From contig NZ_BPLZ01000006.1 in NCBI RefSeq assembly GCF_019656335.1, positions 124,001 to 188,000 of the forward strand: a stretch of DNA of 64,000 bases. The letters run 5' to 3'. The first letter of the stretch is position 1; each line of letters starts with the position of its first letter. The notes under the pieces are model-generated. The model worked only from the letters and a program-made list of their open reading frames with translations. It had not been told where the DNA came from and made no database searches. This document shows positions 8,618-20,822 of the stretch, piece after piece. The position numbers were made by a program, and so were the translations under genes. Source of the stretch: Pseudomonas sp. NCCP-436. Its GTDB lineage: Bacteria; Pseudomonadota; Gammaproteobacteria; Pseudomonadales; Pseudomonadaceae.

Positions 8618-9097
8618 TCAGTCGCGGAAGTTGGTGTACTGCAACGGCATGCCGAACTCATGGCCACGCAGCAGAGCGATGGTTTCCTGCAGGTCGTCAC
8701 GCTTCTTGCCGGTAACCCGTACCTGCTCACCCTGGATAGCGGCCTGCACCTTCAGCTTGGCATCCTTGATATGAGCGACAATCTTCTTCGCCAGCTCCTT
8801 GTCGATGCCCTCGCGGAAGATCACCTCCTGCTTCATCACCTTACCCGAAGCGTAGGCATCCTTGATCTCCATGCACTGACAATCAATCTTGCGCTTGACC
8901 AGGCTATTGCGCAGGATGTCCAGCACCTGTTCGAGCATGAACTCGGCCTCTGCCGTCACGGTCAGGGTCTTGTCCTTGCTTTCGATGCTGCACTTGCCGC
9001 GCAGATCGAAACGCCGCTCGACTTCCTTGATGGCATTGTCGACCGCGTTGGTCAATTCGTGTTTGTCCAGTTCCGACACCACGTCGAAAGAAGGCAT
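8618..9097 (-). CDS. yajQ: YajQ family nucleotide-binding protein
   Basis: A 159-residue cytoplasmic protein (UPF0234/DUF520) beginning [21 protein letters not shown], with two ferredoxin-like RNA-binding-type domains. Homologues bind nucleotides; the Xanthomonas and Pseudomonas members have been reported as cyclic-di-GMP-binding effectors. The ATG at 9097 starts the canonical family N-terminus; an in-frame extension to 9370 would cross the divergent gene and was rejected. It faces a receiver/GGDEF-like gene across a 138-bp divergent region. A good minus-strand TATAAT lies at 9174-9179, but I could not pair it with a convincing -35. Confidence 0.93.
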   Translation of the reverse strand: MPSFDVVSELDKHELTNAVDNAIKEVERRFDLRGKCSIESKDKTLTVTAEAEFMLEQVLDILRNSLVKRKIDCQCMEIKDAYASGKVMKQEVIFREGIDKELAKKIVAHIKDAKLKVQAAIQGEQVRVTGKKRDDLQETIALLRGHEFGMPLQYTNFRD

Positions 9098-9235
9098 GGC
9101 TTGCTCCTGTTGCTTGGCGCGACCCTCTTCACGGAGTGAACGCGCCCGACTTGACGTTGACTTTGAGGCGATCATTATAACCGCACTCAGTACCCGCCGT
9201 TTGGCGGCCTTCCTTTCCACATCGCGAGCCTGCCC

Positions 9236-11106
<1,871 letters not shown>

Positions 11107-11178
11107 GCCACCACAGACATGGAAAAGGCAGCCCTGGCGCGTTACCCTGCCTGCAGATCCTGAACCTGCGACTGCACC

Positions 11179-13194
11179 ATGCGCCTGCGCAAGCACCTTG
11201 AGAATCTTCCGGTTGGCCACAAGCTGCTCGCCGCCCTGCTGGTACTGGTAGCCGCCGTGCTGCTGATCGCCAACCTGGCCTTTATCAGTGCTGCCTATTG
11301 GATCACCCAACAGAGCATGGCGCCCCAGGCCCTGCATACCCTGGGCAGACTGATTGCCAGCCCGGCGCTGAGCCAGGAAGCCCTGCACTCTTCTGCCTCG
11401 GCCGAAGCGCTGCTCAAGCGGCTGGATGATTACACACCACTGCGCGCCGCAGTGATTTACGACAGCAACGGTCACAGCCTGGCGCAACTGCATCGCGGCG
11501 AGAAACTGGGCGTACCGCAGCAGCTTGATGAGTTGGAAAGCTGGCGTGAAACAGCCTTTCGCACCAACCTGCTGGTGGAGCTGCCACATCCGAGCGGCAG
11601 ACCCGGGGCTCTGCTGCTGGTGGCCTCCAGTGAACTGCCGGGGGCTTTCTATACCGGCACCCTGACCGCCAGCCTGGGGATCCTGGCACTAAGCATGCTG
11701 CTCTGGTTGCTGGTGGCGCGGCAGATCAAGCGCCTGGTCACCCGGCCGATCCGCAACCTTGAGGAACTGTCCCGCCAGGTCACCCGCGAGGAAAACTACG
11801 CCCTGCGCGCCGAGCGTGGCAACGCTGACGAAATCGGCCGCCTGGCCGACGCCTTCAACACCATGCTGATGCGCATGGAGGCTCGCGAGCAGCAGCTCCG
11901 CCGCGCCCGCGACGATGCCCAGCGGGCCTTTGATCAGGCCCAGAGCCTGGCCGAGGAAACCCGCCACTCCAACCGCAAGCTGGAACGGGAAGTACAGGTG
12001 CGCAGCAAGATCGAGCAAAAGCTCACCGGTTTCCAGAACTACCTCAACAGTATCATCGACTCCATGCCTTCGGCACTGATCGCGCTCGACGAACAGCTCT
12101 ACGTCACCCAGTGGAATCAGGAGGCCAGCACCCTGTCCGGTACCAGCCTGAACGAGGCAATGAACCAGCCGGTGTTTCTTGCCTTTCCACCACTCAAGCC
12201 CTATCTCGACAAGCTGCGCAACACCGCAGAACAGCACCGGGTAGAGAAGATCGAACGAGTGACCTGGCCCAAGGACGACGAACCCCGCCACTACGCCCTG
12301 ACCTTCTATCCGCTGATGGGAGGCAACGGTCGCGGCGTGGTGATCCGCATTGATGACATCACCCAGCGCCTGTCGCTTGAGGAAATGATGGTGCAGTCGG
12401 AGAAGATGCTCTCGGTCGGCGGTCTGGCGGCCGGCATGGCCCACGAAATCAACAATCCGCTGGGTGCCATCCTGCACAACGTGCAGAACATTCGCCGGCG
12501 CCTGTCGCCCGAACTGGAGAAAAACCGCGAGCAGGCGGAACACTCCGGTATCAGTCTGCAGGCAATCGAACACTACCTGCAGGCTCGCGAGATCCCACGC
12601 TTGCTCGACGGTATCCAGCACGCCGGTCAACGCGCCGCCAAAATAGTCACCCACATGCTCAGTTTCAGCCGCCGCAGCGACCGCCAACTGGCCCCCTGCG
12701 AACTCCCCGCGCTGATCGATCAGGCACTGGAGATCGCCAGCAACGACTTCGATCTGGCCGACAGCTTCGACTTCAAGACGCTGCAGATCAACCGTGAATT
12801 CGACCCAGGTTTAGGCAGCGTGCCGGCTACCGCCAACGAACTGGAACAAGTGCTGCTCAATCTGCTGAAGAACGCCGCCCAGGCCATTCACCAGCGCGAC
12901 GATGCCAGTGAAGCCGGGCGCATCACTCTGCGCACACGCCAGGTCGGCAACTGGGCAGAGATCCAGGTGGAGGACAACGGCACCGGCATGAGCGAAGCCG
13001 TGCGCAAGCGTATTTTCGAGCCCTTCTTCACCACCAAGGAGGTGGGTCAGGGTACCGGGCTTGGCCTGGCCGTTTCCTACTTCATCATCACCAACAACCA
13101 CAAAGGCCAGATGGAAGTGCAATCGGTTGCCGGACAAGGCACCTGCTTCACTCTGCGCCTGCCTCTCAATTCTCCTTCCAGCACAGGACAATGA
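11179..13194 (+). CDS. Membrane sensor histidine kinase (HAMP-PAS-HisKA-HATPase)
   Basis: A 671-residue inner-membrane kinase. Two membrane segments (about 13-38 and 157-180) flank a periplasmic sensor region. Then come a HAMP domain (about 178-232), a coiled coil (about 232-285), a PAS domain (about 285-400) and a HisKA domain with H422 in GMAHEINNPLGA. The ATPase domain has an N box (NLLKNAAQA, 561-569), G1 (DNGTGM, 599-604) and G2 (GQGTGLGL, 623-630). All catalytic motifs are intact. It has no receiver of its own; the receiver/GGDEF-like protein two genes upstream is the nearest candidate partner. The signal is unknown. Confidence 0.92.
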   Translation: MRLRKHLENLPVGHKLLAALLVLVAAVLLIANLAFISAAYWITQQSMAPQALHTLGRLIASPALSQEALHSSASAEALLKRLDDYTPLRAAVIYDSNGHSLAQLHRGEKLGVPQQLDELESWRETAFRTNLLVELPHPSGRPGALLLVASSELPGAFYTGTLTASLGILALSMLLWLLVARQIKRLVTRPIRNLEELSRQVTREENYALRAERGNADEIGRLADAFNTMLMRMEAREQQLRRARDDAQRAFDQAQSLAEETRHSNRKLEREVQVRSKIEQKLTGFQNYLNSIIDSMPSALIALDEQLYVTQWNQEASTLSGTSLNEAMNQPVFLAFPPLKPYLDKLRNTAEQHRVEKIERVTWPKDDEPRHYALTFYPLMGGNGRGVVIRIDDITQRLSLEEMMVQSEKMLSVGGLAAGMAHEINNPLGAILHNVQNIRRRLSPELEKNREQAEHSGISLQAIEHYLQAREIPRLLDGIQHAGQRAAKIVTHMLSFSRRSDRQLAPCELPALIDQALEIASNDFDLADSFDFKTLQINREFDPGLGSVPATANELEQVLLNLLKNAAQAIHQRDDASEAGRITLRTRQVGNWAEIQVEDNGTGMSEAVRKRIFEPFFTTKEVGQGTGLGLAVSYFIITNNHKGQMEVQSVAGQGTCFTLRLPLNSPSSTGQ

Positions 13195-13197
13195 CTC

Positions 13198-13773
13198 ATG
13201 GGCTACCGCCTGTCCCGCATCTACACCCGCACCGGCGACCGCGGTGAAACCGGCCTGGCCGACGGCCGCCGCGTCAGCAAGGATCACCCGCGAATCACCG
13301 CCATCGGCGAGCTCGACATGCTCAACAGCCAGCTCGGCCTACTGCTGGCAGAGCTACAACTGGCCGGTTCCGGGCACCCTTCGCTGGGTGAACTACACGA
13401 AGTACTTGCACCCTGCCAGCATCGCCTGTTCGACCTCGGTGGCGAGTTGGCAATGCCTGACTACCAGGCCCTGCAGATGGACGAGGTGGAGCGTCTGGAA
13501 ACAGCCATAGACCGCTGGAACGAAGAAGTCGGCCCACTGGAAAACTTCATTCTTCCCGGCGGCTCACGGCTGGTGGCCATGGCCCATGTCTGCCGCAGCC
13601 AGGCACGCAGCGCCGAACGCCACTGCCAGCACCTCAACGCCGAGGAGCCGCTGCGCGCTGAGGGGCTGGCCTACCTCAACCGGCTCTCCGACCTGCTGTT
13701 CGTCGCCGCCCGCCTGATTGCACGGCGCACCGGCGTAGCCGAAATCCTCTGGCGGGCTGCCACCAAGCCCTAG
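13198..13773 (+). CDS. PduO-type ATP:cob(I)alamin adenosyltransferase
   Basis: A 191-residue cytoplasmic enzyme that transfers the adenosyl group of ATP to cob(I)alamin to make coenzyme B12. The N-terminal ATP-binding motif RIYTRTGDRGETGLADG (9-25) is canonical for the PduO/EutT-like MMAB family. The downstream segment FILPGGSRL and the C-terminal RLSDLLFVAARL are also typical. It begins 3 nt after the histidine kinase stop codon, so it is probably in the same transcript, although no functional link to the kinase is obvious. Confidence 0.93.
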   Translation: MGYRLSRIYTRTGDRGETGLADGRRVSKDHPRITAIGELDMLNSQLGLLLAELQLAGSGHPSLGELHEVLAPCQHRLFDLGGELAMPDYQALQMDEVERLETAIDRWNEEVGPLENFILPGGSRLVAMAHVCRSQARSAERHCQHLNAEEPLRAEGLAYLNRLSDLLFVAARLIARRTGVAEILWRAATKP

Positions 13774-13803
13774 ATCACAGCAGGAACGCGAGAGTTCCGC
13801 TTC

Positions 13804-14751
13804 TCAGCCCTGCCGCGGCCAGAAGGCCCGGATGCCGGCTACCCCCTGCGCACCGGTCTGCCAGGCCCTTGCCTCGTCCTGCGGGCCGATACCACCGAGC
13901 AGATAGGCGGGAATATTGCTCTGCTGCAGCAACTCGGTGACGGCCTCCCAGCCCAGCGGGGCGGCCTCGGGGTGACTGGCCGTGGCTTGTACCGGCGACA
14001 GGGTGACGAAATCCACCCCCATCTGCGCCGCCAGCGCCAACTCTTCGGCTCCATGGCAGGAAGCAGCCAGCCAGCGCTCAGACGGGAAGGGACGTCCATT
14101 GGCAGCATAGCGGCGCAGCTGTTCGGCCGTCAGATGCCAGCCGGCCGCAGGAAAGTCGCCAAGCCACTCCAACGGTCCCTTGAGCATCAGTTGCGCCTTG
14201 CCGGCGCACAGGCCCTGGATATCCACGGCAAGATCACGGTACTGCGGATCGAACATTCCGGGCGCACGCAGCTGTATCATCCGCGCCCCCTGCTCCAGTG
14301 CCGCGCGCACCCCCGCGATCAGCTCGGCAGGCTCAAGCCCGTCCGGAGTGATCAGATAGCGCGATGGCAGGCTGGCAGCGGCCACGATCGGCTGGTTGGC
14401 CGCAGGGAACTCGTAGCTACCCAGCTCCCGCGGGCGCACCCAGACCAGTGGCTGCCCTTCGACGCCATGCGGCTCACCGTTAAAGGCTGTGACCTTCCAC
14501 ACGTCCAGCAGTACCCGCTTATCCGGGTAATCGTGACGAACCTGAATCAGCGGACGCGCTTCAGTCGGACGGATTCCCAGCTCCTCTTCCAGCTCACGGG
14601 CCAGGGCGAGGCGCACATCTTCGCCGTCTTCCACCTTGCCCCCCGGGAACTCCCAAAGCCCGCCCTGATGCTTGTCCTGCGGACGGCGGGCAATAAGGAT
14701 GCGACCATCTTCGGCCTGAATGACCGCTACGGCCACATGAATGCGCTTCAT
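13804..14751 (-). CDS. Nudix hydrolase fused to a ThiE-like domain
   Basis: A 315-residue two-domain protein. Residues 1-130 are a MutT-like Nudix domain with a complete Nudix box at 37-60 (starts GGKVEDGED, key run RELEEELGI). MutT-type enzymes remove 8-oxo-dGTP. Residues about 133-313 resemble thiamine-phosphate synthase (MIQLRAPGM; YLLGGIGPQDEA). The ThiE phosphate loop normally containing TxTK reads TASHP here, and the usual GxHLGQxD is WHLTAEQL, so this half is probably not a working ThiE. The fusion is known in pseudomonads near argJ and secA. The gene converges on the adenosyltransferase gene. Confidence 0.9.
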   Translation of the reverse strand: MKRIHVAVAVIQAEDGRILIARRPQDKHQGGLWEFPGGKVEDGEDVRLALARELEEELGIRPTEARPLIQVRHDYPDKRVLLDVWKVTAFNGEPHGVEGQPLVWVRPRELGSYEFPAANQPIVAAASLPSRYLITPDGLEPAELIAGVRAALEQGARMIQLRAPGMFDPQYRDLAVDIQGLCAGKAQLMLKGPLEWLGDFPAAGWHLTAEQLRRYAANGRPFPSERWLAASCHGAEELALAAQMGVDFVTLSPVQATASHPEAAPLGWEAVTELLQQSNIPAYLLGGIGPQDEARAWQTGAQGVAGIRAFWPRQG

Positions 14752-14907
14752 CCACGAATCTCCTTAAGGTCGGCCTGCCAGCTCTTAAAAGCCGGCCACC
14801 GATAGAAGGTCTCGACATAATCGCCGCCATTCCGCCAGGCGGTAGCTGCGGCAGCGGCTCTTCTCGGCAAATAGCCGAGCTTGCGGACGTTGAAAGCCCC
14901 TGCCGCA

Positions 14908-14950
14908 AAACACAAATTCCCGCTGCTCCTCGGGCATGGGCGGCGGGAAT
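14908..14950 (-). terminator. Probable terminator after argJ
   Basis: ATTCCCGC (14916-14923) and GCGGGAAT (14943-14950) form an 8-bp stem. Read on the minus strand it is followed by TTGTGTTTT, directly after the argJ stop. The loop is long (19 nt), which lowers confidence. Confidence 0.55.
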
Positions 14951-14968
14951 AGCGGAGCCGAAAAGCGC

Positions 14969-16186
14969 TCAGGTGCGGTATTCGGCGTTGATTTTCACAT
15001 ACTCGTGGGACAGATCTGTGGTCCAGATAGTCTCACTGCAGCTACCACGCCCCAGCTCGATGCGAATGGTGATTTCCTCGCGAGCCATCACCGCAGCGCC
15101 CTGCTCCTCGGTGTAGCTGGCGGCACGACAACCCTTGCTGGCAATGCAGACCTCACCGAGGAACACATCGATCTTGCCCACGTCCAGCTGCGGAACACCG
15201 GCATAGCCGACAGCCGCGAGGATACGCCCCCAGTTGGGGTCAGAAGCAAACAGCGCGGTCTTGATCAGCGGCGAGTGAGCCACGGCGTAGGCGACATCCA
15301 GGCACTCCTGATGGGTGCCTCCACCGTTGACCTGTACGGTGACGAACTTGGTAGCCCCCTCACCGTCACGGACGATGGCCTGCGCCACCTCCATGGACAC
15401 CTCGAACACTGCCTGCCTGAGCTTGGCGAACAGTTCGCCGCTGGCCTCGGTGATTTCCGGCAGCGCCGCCTGGCCGGTGGCGATCAGCATGCAGCAGTCG
15501 TTGGTGGAGGTATCTCCATCAATGGTGATGCGGTTGAACGACTTGTTCGCCGCATCGCGCACCAGATCCTGCAGCACGCCTTTGGCCACCTTCGCGTCGG
15601 TGGCAATGTAACCGAGCATGGTGGCCATGTTCGGCCGGATCATCCCGGCACCCTTGGAGATACCGGTAACGGTGATGGTCACACCGTCATGAACGAACTG
15701 GCGACTGGCCCCCTTGGGTTGGGTGTCGGTGGTCATGATGCCGGTGGCAGCAGCTTCCCAGTTATCCTCGCGCAGATCGTCCAGAGCAGCCTGAAGTACG
15801 GCCTCGATTTTCTCCACCGGCAGCGGCTCGCCGATCACCCCAGTGGAGAACGGCAGTACGGCACTTTCCGCCACTCCGGCCAGCTCGGCCAGGCGGGCGC
15901 AGGCACGGCGGGCACGGGCCAGGCCGTCGGCACCTGTACCGGCGTTGGCGTTACCGGTGTTGGTCAGCAGATAGCGCACCTCACCCCCCAAGCGCTCGCG
16001 GGTAATCAGTACCGGCGCGGCACAGAAGGCATTGGTGGTGGTCACCCCGGCAATCCGCGAGCCTTCGGCACATCGCATCACCACCACATCCTTGCGTCCG
16101 GGTCGCTTGATACCGGCTGAAGCGACGCCCAGTTCAAAACCTGGAACCGGATGCAGGGTAGACAGCGGGCCAAGACCAACAGCCAT
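14969..16186 (-). CDS. argJ: Bifunctional ornithine acetyltransferase/N-acetylglutamate synthase
   Basis: A 405-residue enzyme of arginine synthesis that recycles the acetyl group from N-acetylornithine to glutamate and can also use acetyl-CoA. It is an Ntn-type self-processing protein. The cleavage site Ala-Thr is at NMATMLGY, with T189 as the nucleophile that becomes the N-terminus of the beta chain. The alpha-chain segments TNTGNANAGTG and [11 protein letters not shown] are typical. The ATG at 16186 follows AAGGAG; an in-frame extension to 16279 runs into the secA terminator and was rejected. Confidence 0.95.
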   Translation of the reverse strand: MAVGLGPLSTLHPVPGFELGVASAGIKRPGRKDVVVMRCAEGSRIAGVTTTNAFCAAPVLITRERLGGEVRYLLTNTGNANAGTGADGLARARRACARLAELAGVAESAVLPFSTGVIGEPLPVEKIEAVLQAALDDLREDNWEAAATGIMTTDTQPKGASRQFVHDGVTITVTGISKGAGMIRPNMATMLGYIATDAKVAKGVLQDLVRDAANKSFNRITIDGDTSTNDCCMLIATGQAALPEITEASGELFAKLRQAVFEVSMEVAQAIVRDGEGATKFVTVQVNGGGTHQECLDVAYAVAHSPLIKTALFASDPNWGRILAAVGYAGVPQLDVGKIDVFLGEVCIASKGCRAASYTEEQGAAVMAREEITIRIELGRGSCSETIWTTDLSHEYVKINAEYRT

Positions 16187-16238
16187 GAGGAACGCTCCTT
16201 CAGTACGGGGGCGGCCGCCGTAGCGGCCTGACGGGAAA

Positions 16239-16276
16239 GACAAAACGCCGCGAGCGGAAAAACCGGTCGCGGCGTC
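16239..16276 (-). terminator. Terminator after secA
   Basis: ACGCCGCGA (16245-16253) and TCGCGGCGT (16267-16275) form a 9-bp stem. Read on the minus strand it is followed by TTTGTCTTT. It lies 61 nt after the secA stop and before argJ. Confidence 0.75.
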
Positions 16277-16336
16277 CATTAAGGCGCCAACAGCATAGCC
16301 GAAGCGCCTTCTACTGCAAGCTGTCAGGCCGTCGGA

Positions 16337-19072
16337 TCAGCTGATCTGGCCGTGGCAGTGCTTGTATTTTTTGCCGGAACCGCAGGGGCACGGCTCATTG
16401 CGGCCGACCCGCTTCTCGACTCGCAGCGGAGCATTGGCCACCGCTACCTCGGACTCCTCGCCACCGTCCTGCTCGGTCGCCAGAGCCGATGCCTCGGCAT
16501 GCTGGAACTGCATACGCTCGGCCAGCGCCTCGGCCTCGCGGCGCAGACGCGCCTCCTCCTCGGCCGGATCCTCACGACGAACCTGCACATGGGACAGCAC
16601 GCGGATAGTGTCGCGCTTGATGGACTCGAGCAACTCCTGGAACAGGCTGAAGGATTCGCGCTTGTACTCCTGCTTCGGGTTCTTCTGCGCATAACCGCGC
16701 AGATGAATGCCATGACGCAGGTGATCCATGGTGGACAGGTGATCCTTCCACAGGTCGTCCAGCACCCGCAGCAGCATCTGCTTCTCGAAAGCACGCAGGG
16801 TCTCGGCGCCGGCCAGGGCTTCTTTCTCCTGATAGGCAGCCAACAGCTCGGCGAGGATGCGCTCACGCAGGGTCTCCTCGTAGAGCTTGTCGTCCTCGTC
16901 AAGCCACTGCTGCAGCGGCAACTGCAGGCCAAAATCGCTGTACAGCGTGGCTTCCAGCCCCGGAATGTCCCACTGTTCGGCCATAGACTGCGGTGGAATG
17001 TGGTTGTTGATGGCCGCAGTCAACACTTCCTCGCGGAATTCGGCGATGGTCTCACCAACATCGTCGGCGGCCAGCAGGCTGTTGCGCATGTGGTAGATAA
17101 CCTTGCGCTGCTCGTTGGCCACGTCGTCGTATTCCAGCAACTGCTTACGCATGTCGAAGTTGCGCCCTTCGACCTTGCGCTGGGCCTTCTCGATGGCATT
17201 GGTGACCATGCGGTGCTCGATGGCCTCGCCGGACTGCATGCCGAGCGCTTTCATGAAGTTCTTCACCCGATCCGAGGCGAAGATGCGCATCAGACTGTCT
17301 TCCAGCGACAGGTAGAAGCGACTGGAGCCCGGGTCGCCCTGACGACCGGCACGACCACGCAACTGGTTGTCGATGCGGCGGGATTCGTGACGCTCGGAAG
17401 CAATCACGTGCAGACCGCCAGCCTCGATTACCTGCTGGTGGCGCTTCTGCCAGTCGGCCTTGATCTGCGCGACCTGCTCGTCGGTCGGATTTTCCAGCGC
17501 GGCAACTTCCACCTCCCAGTTTCCGCCGAGAAGGATGTCGGTACCGCGACCGGCCATGTTGGTGGCGATGGTCACTGCCCCAGGACGACCGGCCTGGGCA
17601 ATGATTTCTGCCTCCTTGTCATGGTATTTGGCATTAAGCACCTTGTGCTCAATACCTTCACGCTGCAGCAGCTGACTGACGTACTCGGAGGTCTCGATCG
17701 AGGCCGTGCCGACCAGAACCGGGCGACCGAGGCCCTGGCACTCCTTGATGTCGGCAATGATCGCCTGATACTTCTCCTCCTGAGTCAGATAGACTAGGTC
17801 ATTGAAGTCCTTACGGGCGATCGGCTTGTTGGTGGGAATCACCACCACATCCAGACCATAGATCTGACGGAACTCGAAAGCCTCGGTGTCAGCAGTACCG
17901 GTCATGCCGGACAGCTTGCTGTAGAGGCGGAAGTAGTTCTGGAAGGTAGTCGAGGCCAGGGTCTGGCTCTCGGCCTGAATCTGCACTCCTTCCTTGGCCT
18001 CGATGGCCTGGTGCAGGCCCTCGGACAGTCGGCGGCCCGGCATGGTACGGCCGGTGTGCTCGTCAATCAGGATTACCTGGCCGTTCTGTACGATGTACTC
18101 GACGTTGCGATGGAACAGCTTGTGCGCGCGCAGACCAGCGTAGACATGGGTCAGCAGACCAAGATTGTGCGCCGAGTACAGGCTCTCTCCTTCAGTCAGC
18201 AGACCGGCTGCGGTGAGCATTTCCTCGACATACTGGTGACCGGCCTCATTGAGCTCGACCTGGCGAACCTTCTCGTCGACCTTGTAGTGACCTTCCTGGG
18301 TGACCACGCCCTCCTCTTCCTCAATATGCTGCTTGAGGCGCGGGATCAGCTTGTTGATTTCGATATACAGCTTGGAGCTGTCCTCGGCCTGACCGGAGAT
18401 GATCAGCGGAGTCCGGGCCTCGTCGATAAGAATGGAGTCCACCTCGTCGATCACTGCGAAATTCAGCTCACGCTGGAACTTGTCTTCCAGGCTGAAGGCC
18501 ATGTTGTCGCGCAGGTAGTCGAAGCCAAATTCGTTGTTGGTGCCATAGGTGATGTCGGCGGCGTAGGCGGCACGCTTTTCCTGCGGCGGCTGAAAGGGCG
18601 TGACGATGCCCACCGACAGGCCGAGGAACTCGTATAGCGGACGCATCCAGTTGGCATCACGGCGGGCCAGGTATTCGTTCACCGTCACCACGTGCACTCC
18701 TTTGCCGGACAGAGCATTGAGGTAAACAGCCAAGGTGCCCACCAAGGTTTTGCCCTCACCGGTGCGCATTTCGGCGATCTTGCCCTCGTGCAGAGTCATA
18801 CCGCCGATCAGCTGAACATCGAAGTGGCGCATGCCCATCACCCGCTTGCCAGCCTCACGGCACACGGCAAAAGCTTCGGGAAGCAACTGATCGAGTGTTT
18901 CGCCCTTGGCCAGGCGGGCCTTGAACTCTTCGGTCTTGCCGCGCAGTTGCTCGTCCGAGAGGGCGATCATCTGCTCTTCGAGGGCGTTGACGGCCTGTAC
19001 CGTCTTGAGCATGCGTTTTACATCACGCTCATTCTTGCTTCCGAAAAGTTTTTTCAAAAGAGGCGCAAACAT
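16337..19072 (-). CDS. secA: Preprotein translocase ATPase SecA
   Basis: A 911-residue peripheral membrane ATPase that drives preproteins through SecYEG. The Walker A motif MRTGEGKT is at 102-109, a DEAD-type motif VIDEVDSIL is near residue 207, and [13 protein letters not shown] and [11 protein letters not shown] are present. The protein ends with a zinc-binding SEC-C motif ([16 protein letters not shown]) that contacts SecB and the ribosome. The start ATG at 19072 gives the standard N-terminus [17 protein letters not shown]; an upstream in-frame extension to 19273 lacks family similarity. A short hairpin lies about 30 nt before the start in the leader. Confidence 0.98.
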   Translation of the reverse strand: MFAPLLKKLFGSKNERDVKRMLKTVQAVNALEEQMIALSDEQLRGKTEEFKARLAKGETLDQLLPEAFAVCREAGKRVMGMRHFDVQLIGGMTLHEGKIAEMRTGEGKTLVGTLAVYLNALSGKGVHVVTVNEYLARRDANWMRPLYEFLGLSVGIVTPFQPPQEKRAAYAADITYGTNNEFGFDYLRDNMAFSLEDKFQRELNFAVIDEVDSILIDEARTPLIISGQAEDSSKLYIEINKLIPRLKQHIEEEEGVVTQEGHYKVDEKVRQVELNEAGHQYVEEMLTAAGLLTEGESLYSAHNLGLLTHVYAGLRAHKLFHRNVEYIVQNGQVILIDEHTGRTMPGRRLSEGLHQAIEAKEGVQIQAESQTLASTTFQNYFRLYSKLSGMTGTADTEAFEFRQIYGLDVVVIPTNKPIARKDFNDLVYLTQEEKYQAIIADIKECQGLGRPVLVGTASIETSEYVSQLLQREGIEHKVLNAKYHDKEAEIIAQAGRPGAVTIATNMAGRGTDILLGGNWEVEVAALENPTDEQVAQIKADWQKRHQQVIEAGGLHVIASERHESRRIDNQLRGRAGRQGDPGSSRFYLSLEDSLMRIFASDRVKNFMKALGMQSGEAIEHRMVTNAIEKAQRKVEGRNFDMRKQLLEYDDVANEQRKVIYHMRNSLLAADDVGETIAEFREEVLTAAINNHIPPQSMAEQWDIPGLEATLYSDFGLQLPLQQWLDEDDKLYEETLRERILAELLAAYQEKEALAGAETLRAFEKQMLLRVLDDLWKDHLSTMDHLRHGIHLRGYAQKNPKQEYKRESFSLFQELLESIKRDTIRVLSHVQVRREDPAEEEARLRREAEALAERMQFQHAEASALATEQDGGEESEVAVANAPLRVEKRVGRNEPCPCGSGKKYKHCHGQIS

Positions 19073-19102
19073 ATCGACAGGATCTTCCAGCGAATGGATG
19101 GA

Positions 19103-19121
19103 GGCCGGCGAAAAACCGGCC
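19103..19121 (-). promoter_or_regulatory. Leader hairpin upstream of secA
   Basis: GGCCGG (19103-19108) and CCGGCC (19116-19121) form a 6-bp GC stem with a 7-nt loop, T-rich on the minus strand. It sits 30 nt upstream of the secA start, without a trailing T-tract, so it is not a normal terminator. A role in secA leader control is speculative. Confidence 0.3.
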
Positions 19122-19297
19122 ATGGCTGCGGGCGAAGGGATCATTCTACCCGGAAAAGTCGGGGAGGAAAGTGACGTTGTCAGCCCAATGTGCCCCCAAA
19201 GTGACACGAACCGGGCACGACGGTAACGTCGCCGCGACCAGGCATGAAGGTCGAGATGGGGACGCTGGCGCACAATTCAAGGGGGCAAGCTGCCCTG

Positions 19298-20218
19298 TCA
19301 CTCACTGTCGTCCGCCCTCGCGATGTACAGGGCCGGATTGACCTGACGGCCATCCTTGCTGACTTCGAAATGCACGTGATAACCGGTGGAGCGACCGCTA
19401 CGCCCCACCTTGGCAATGGTCTGACCGCGCCGCACCAGATCTCCGATCTGCACCAGATTGCTCTGGTTGTGCGCATAGAGCGTCACGTAGCCGTCGGCGT
19501 GGCTGATCTCCACGGTATTGCCATAGCCACTCTTTCTGCCGGAGTAGGTCACCACCCCGGCAGCAACCGCAACGACATCGCTACCGGGCTTGGCGGCGAA
19601 GTCCATGCCTCTGTGAATACTGACTCGCCCCGTCAGGGGATGCACGCGACGGCCAAACGGTGACGACACGTAGCCCTGCAGCACCGGCCGACCGGAAAGT
19701 GTCTCGGCCTCACTCAGGCGTCGCTCGCCAAGCACCTGCTCAAGAACCTTCAACTGATGCTCACGACTCTCGACCTGCAGTGCCAGCTCATCCAGGGTCT
19801 CCATGAACGGCGGTGCTGCATAGGCCGGAGCGCCAAACGCCTCCTCGCCCCCCCCCTGACCGACGCTGAGAGAAAAGTCGAACTCTCCGGCATCCAGCTC
19901 CGCCAGCTCGGTCAGTCGCTCCCCCAAAGCGTCAAGCCGCGTCAGACGCGCCTGCAGCTCGGCCACATGCACGGCAAAGGCATCCAGCTGGCGCTGGGCA
20001 TCCTGGCGCAGCATCCCGACCTGCTCACGCTGACGATCCAGCGCCTCGGCCAGAGAGTTATCGACTGCCACCTCGGGCATCAGCCAGCGGGCCCCCAATG
20101 TGGCACCAACGCCCATGCTGGCAGCCAGGAGCAGGAAGAGCGCCAGCAACAGCCAGCCCAGGTTCAGGCTGATGGTGCGGGCCGAGCCGTTCCGACCGTT
20201 GAGAAGAATGATATGCAT
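19298..20218 (-). CDS. M23 family metallopeptidase, membrane-anchored
   Basis: A 306-residue envelope protein. An N-terminal membrane anchor (about residues 20-42, LGWLLLALFLLLAASMGVGA) is followed by a coiled-coil region (about 55-110) and a C-terminal LytM/M23 domain. The zinc-binding motifs HRGMDFAAK and HVHFEV are both present, so it may be an active peptidoglycan endopeptidase rather than an EnvC-like activator. The ATG at 20218 follows GGGAGGGG and matches the short cytoplasmic N-terminus MHIILLNGRNGSAR. It lies upstream of secA and divergent from dciA. Confidence 0.92.
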   Translation of the reverse strand: MHIILLNGRNGSARTISLNLGWLLLALFLLLAASMGVGATLGARWLMPEVAVDNSLAEALDRQREQVGMLRQDAQRQLDAFAVHVAELQARLTRLDALGERLTELAELDAGEFDFSLSVGQGGGEEAFGAPAYAAPPFMETLDELALQVESREHQLKVLEQVLGERRLSEAETLSGRPVLQGYVSSPFGRRVHPLTGRVSIHRGMDFAAKPGSDVVAVAAGVVTYSGRKSGYGNTVEISHADGYVTLYAHNQSNLVQIGDLVRRGQTIAKVGRSGRSTGYHVHFEVSKDGRQVNPALYIARADDSE

Positions 20219-20295
20219 GATGCCCCTCCCGACAGAGCACGAAGCGGCAGCAGGCTCTGCTACCATGAGGGTTCTGTAATTCAAGGCCTCCTGCC

Positions 20296-20751
20296 ATGAC
20301 GTTCCGTCCCTTGCCGGCCCAGGCGCCTGCTACGCTGCTACGCGAAGCCAAGCCCCTGAAAGCGCTATTCGGTCAGACCCAGCGCCTGACACATCTGCAG
20401 CGTCTTGTCGAAAGCCAGCTGCAGCCTGCTGCCCGGGCGCACTGTCATGTTGCGTCCTGGAACAATGGCTGCCTACTCCTGATTGTGACCGACGGTCACT
20501 GGGCAACACGCCTGCGCTACCAGCAGAAAAGACTGCTGCGTCAATTGCAGACGCTCGAAGAATTCGCGAACTTAACGAAAATTCTGTTCAAGGTGCAACC
20601 GCGCACAGGTCATAACCGTGAAGCTGCGCGCACTCCGCAACTGTCGAGCCTGGCAGCCGAATACCTCCAGTCCACCGCCGAAGGCATCCGTGATCCGCGC
20701 CTGCGTGCTGCCCTTGAGCGACTGGCCAGTCATGGAAAAAAGGACGCCTGA
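20296..20751 (+). CDS. dciA: DciA, DUF721 replicative helicase loader/operator
   Basis: A 151-residue basic protein of the DUF721 family, now called DciA. DciA is the ancestral bacterial protein that loads or operates the replicative helicase DnaB in organisms lacking DnaC, and pseudomonads are among the groups where this was shown. The conserved DUF721 core is visible around GCLLLIVTDGHWATRLRYQQ. The C-terminal tail is probably disordered. The gene is divergent from the M23 peptidase gene and convergent with lpxC, which is the usual Pseudomonas position. Confidence 0.85.
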   Translation: MTFRPLPAQAPATLLREAKPLKALFGQTQRLTHLQRLVESQLQPAARAHCHVASWNNGCLLLIVTDGHWATRLRYQQKRLLRQLQTLEEFANLTKILFKVQPRTGHNREAARTPQLSSLAAEYLQSTAEGIRDPRLRAALERLASHGKKDA

Positions 20752-20822
20752 GACAAACTTGCCATTCGTCGGATAATCCGGAAAGCCCCAACCGAACCAT
20801 CCGAACAAAATGCGGTGGCCCC

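Noticed and set aside
16352..17797. A 481-codon plus-strand frame opposite secA
   Set aside because: Shadow of secA codon usage; the leucine-rich text reflects antisense reading, not a membrane protein.
19073..19273. Longer secA starting 67 codons upstream
   Set aside because: The extra residues are arginine-rich and unlike any SecA; the standard N-terminus begins at 19072.
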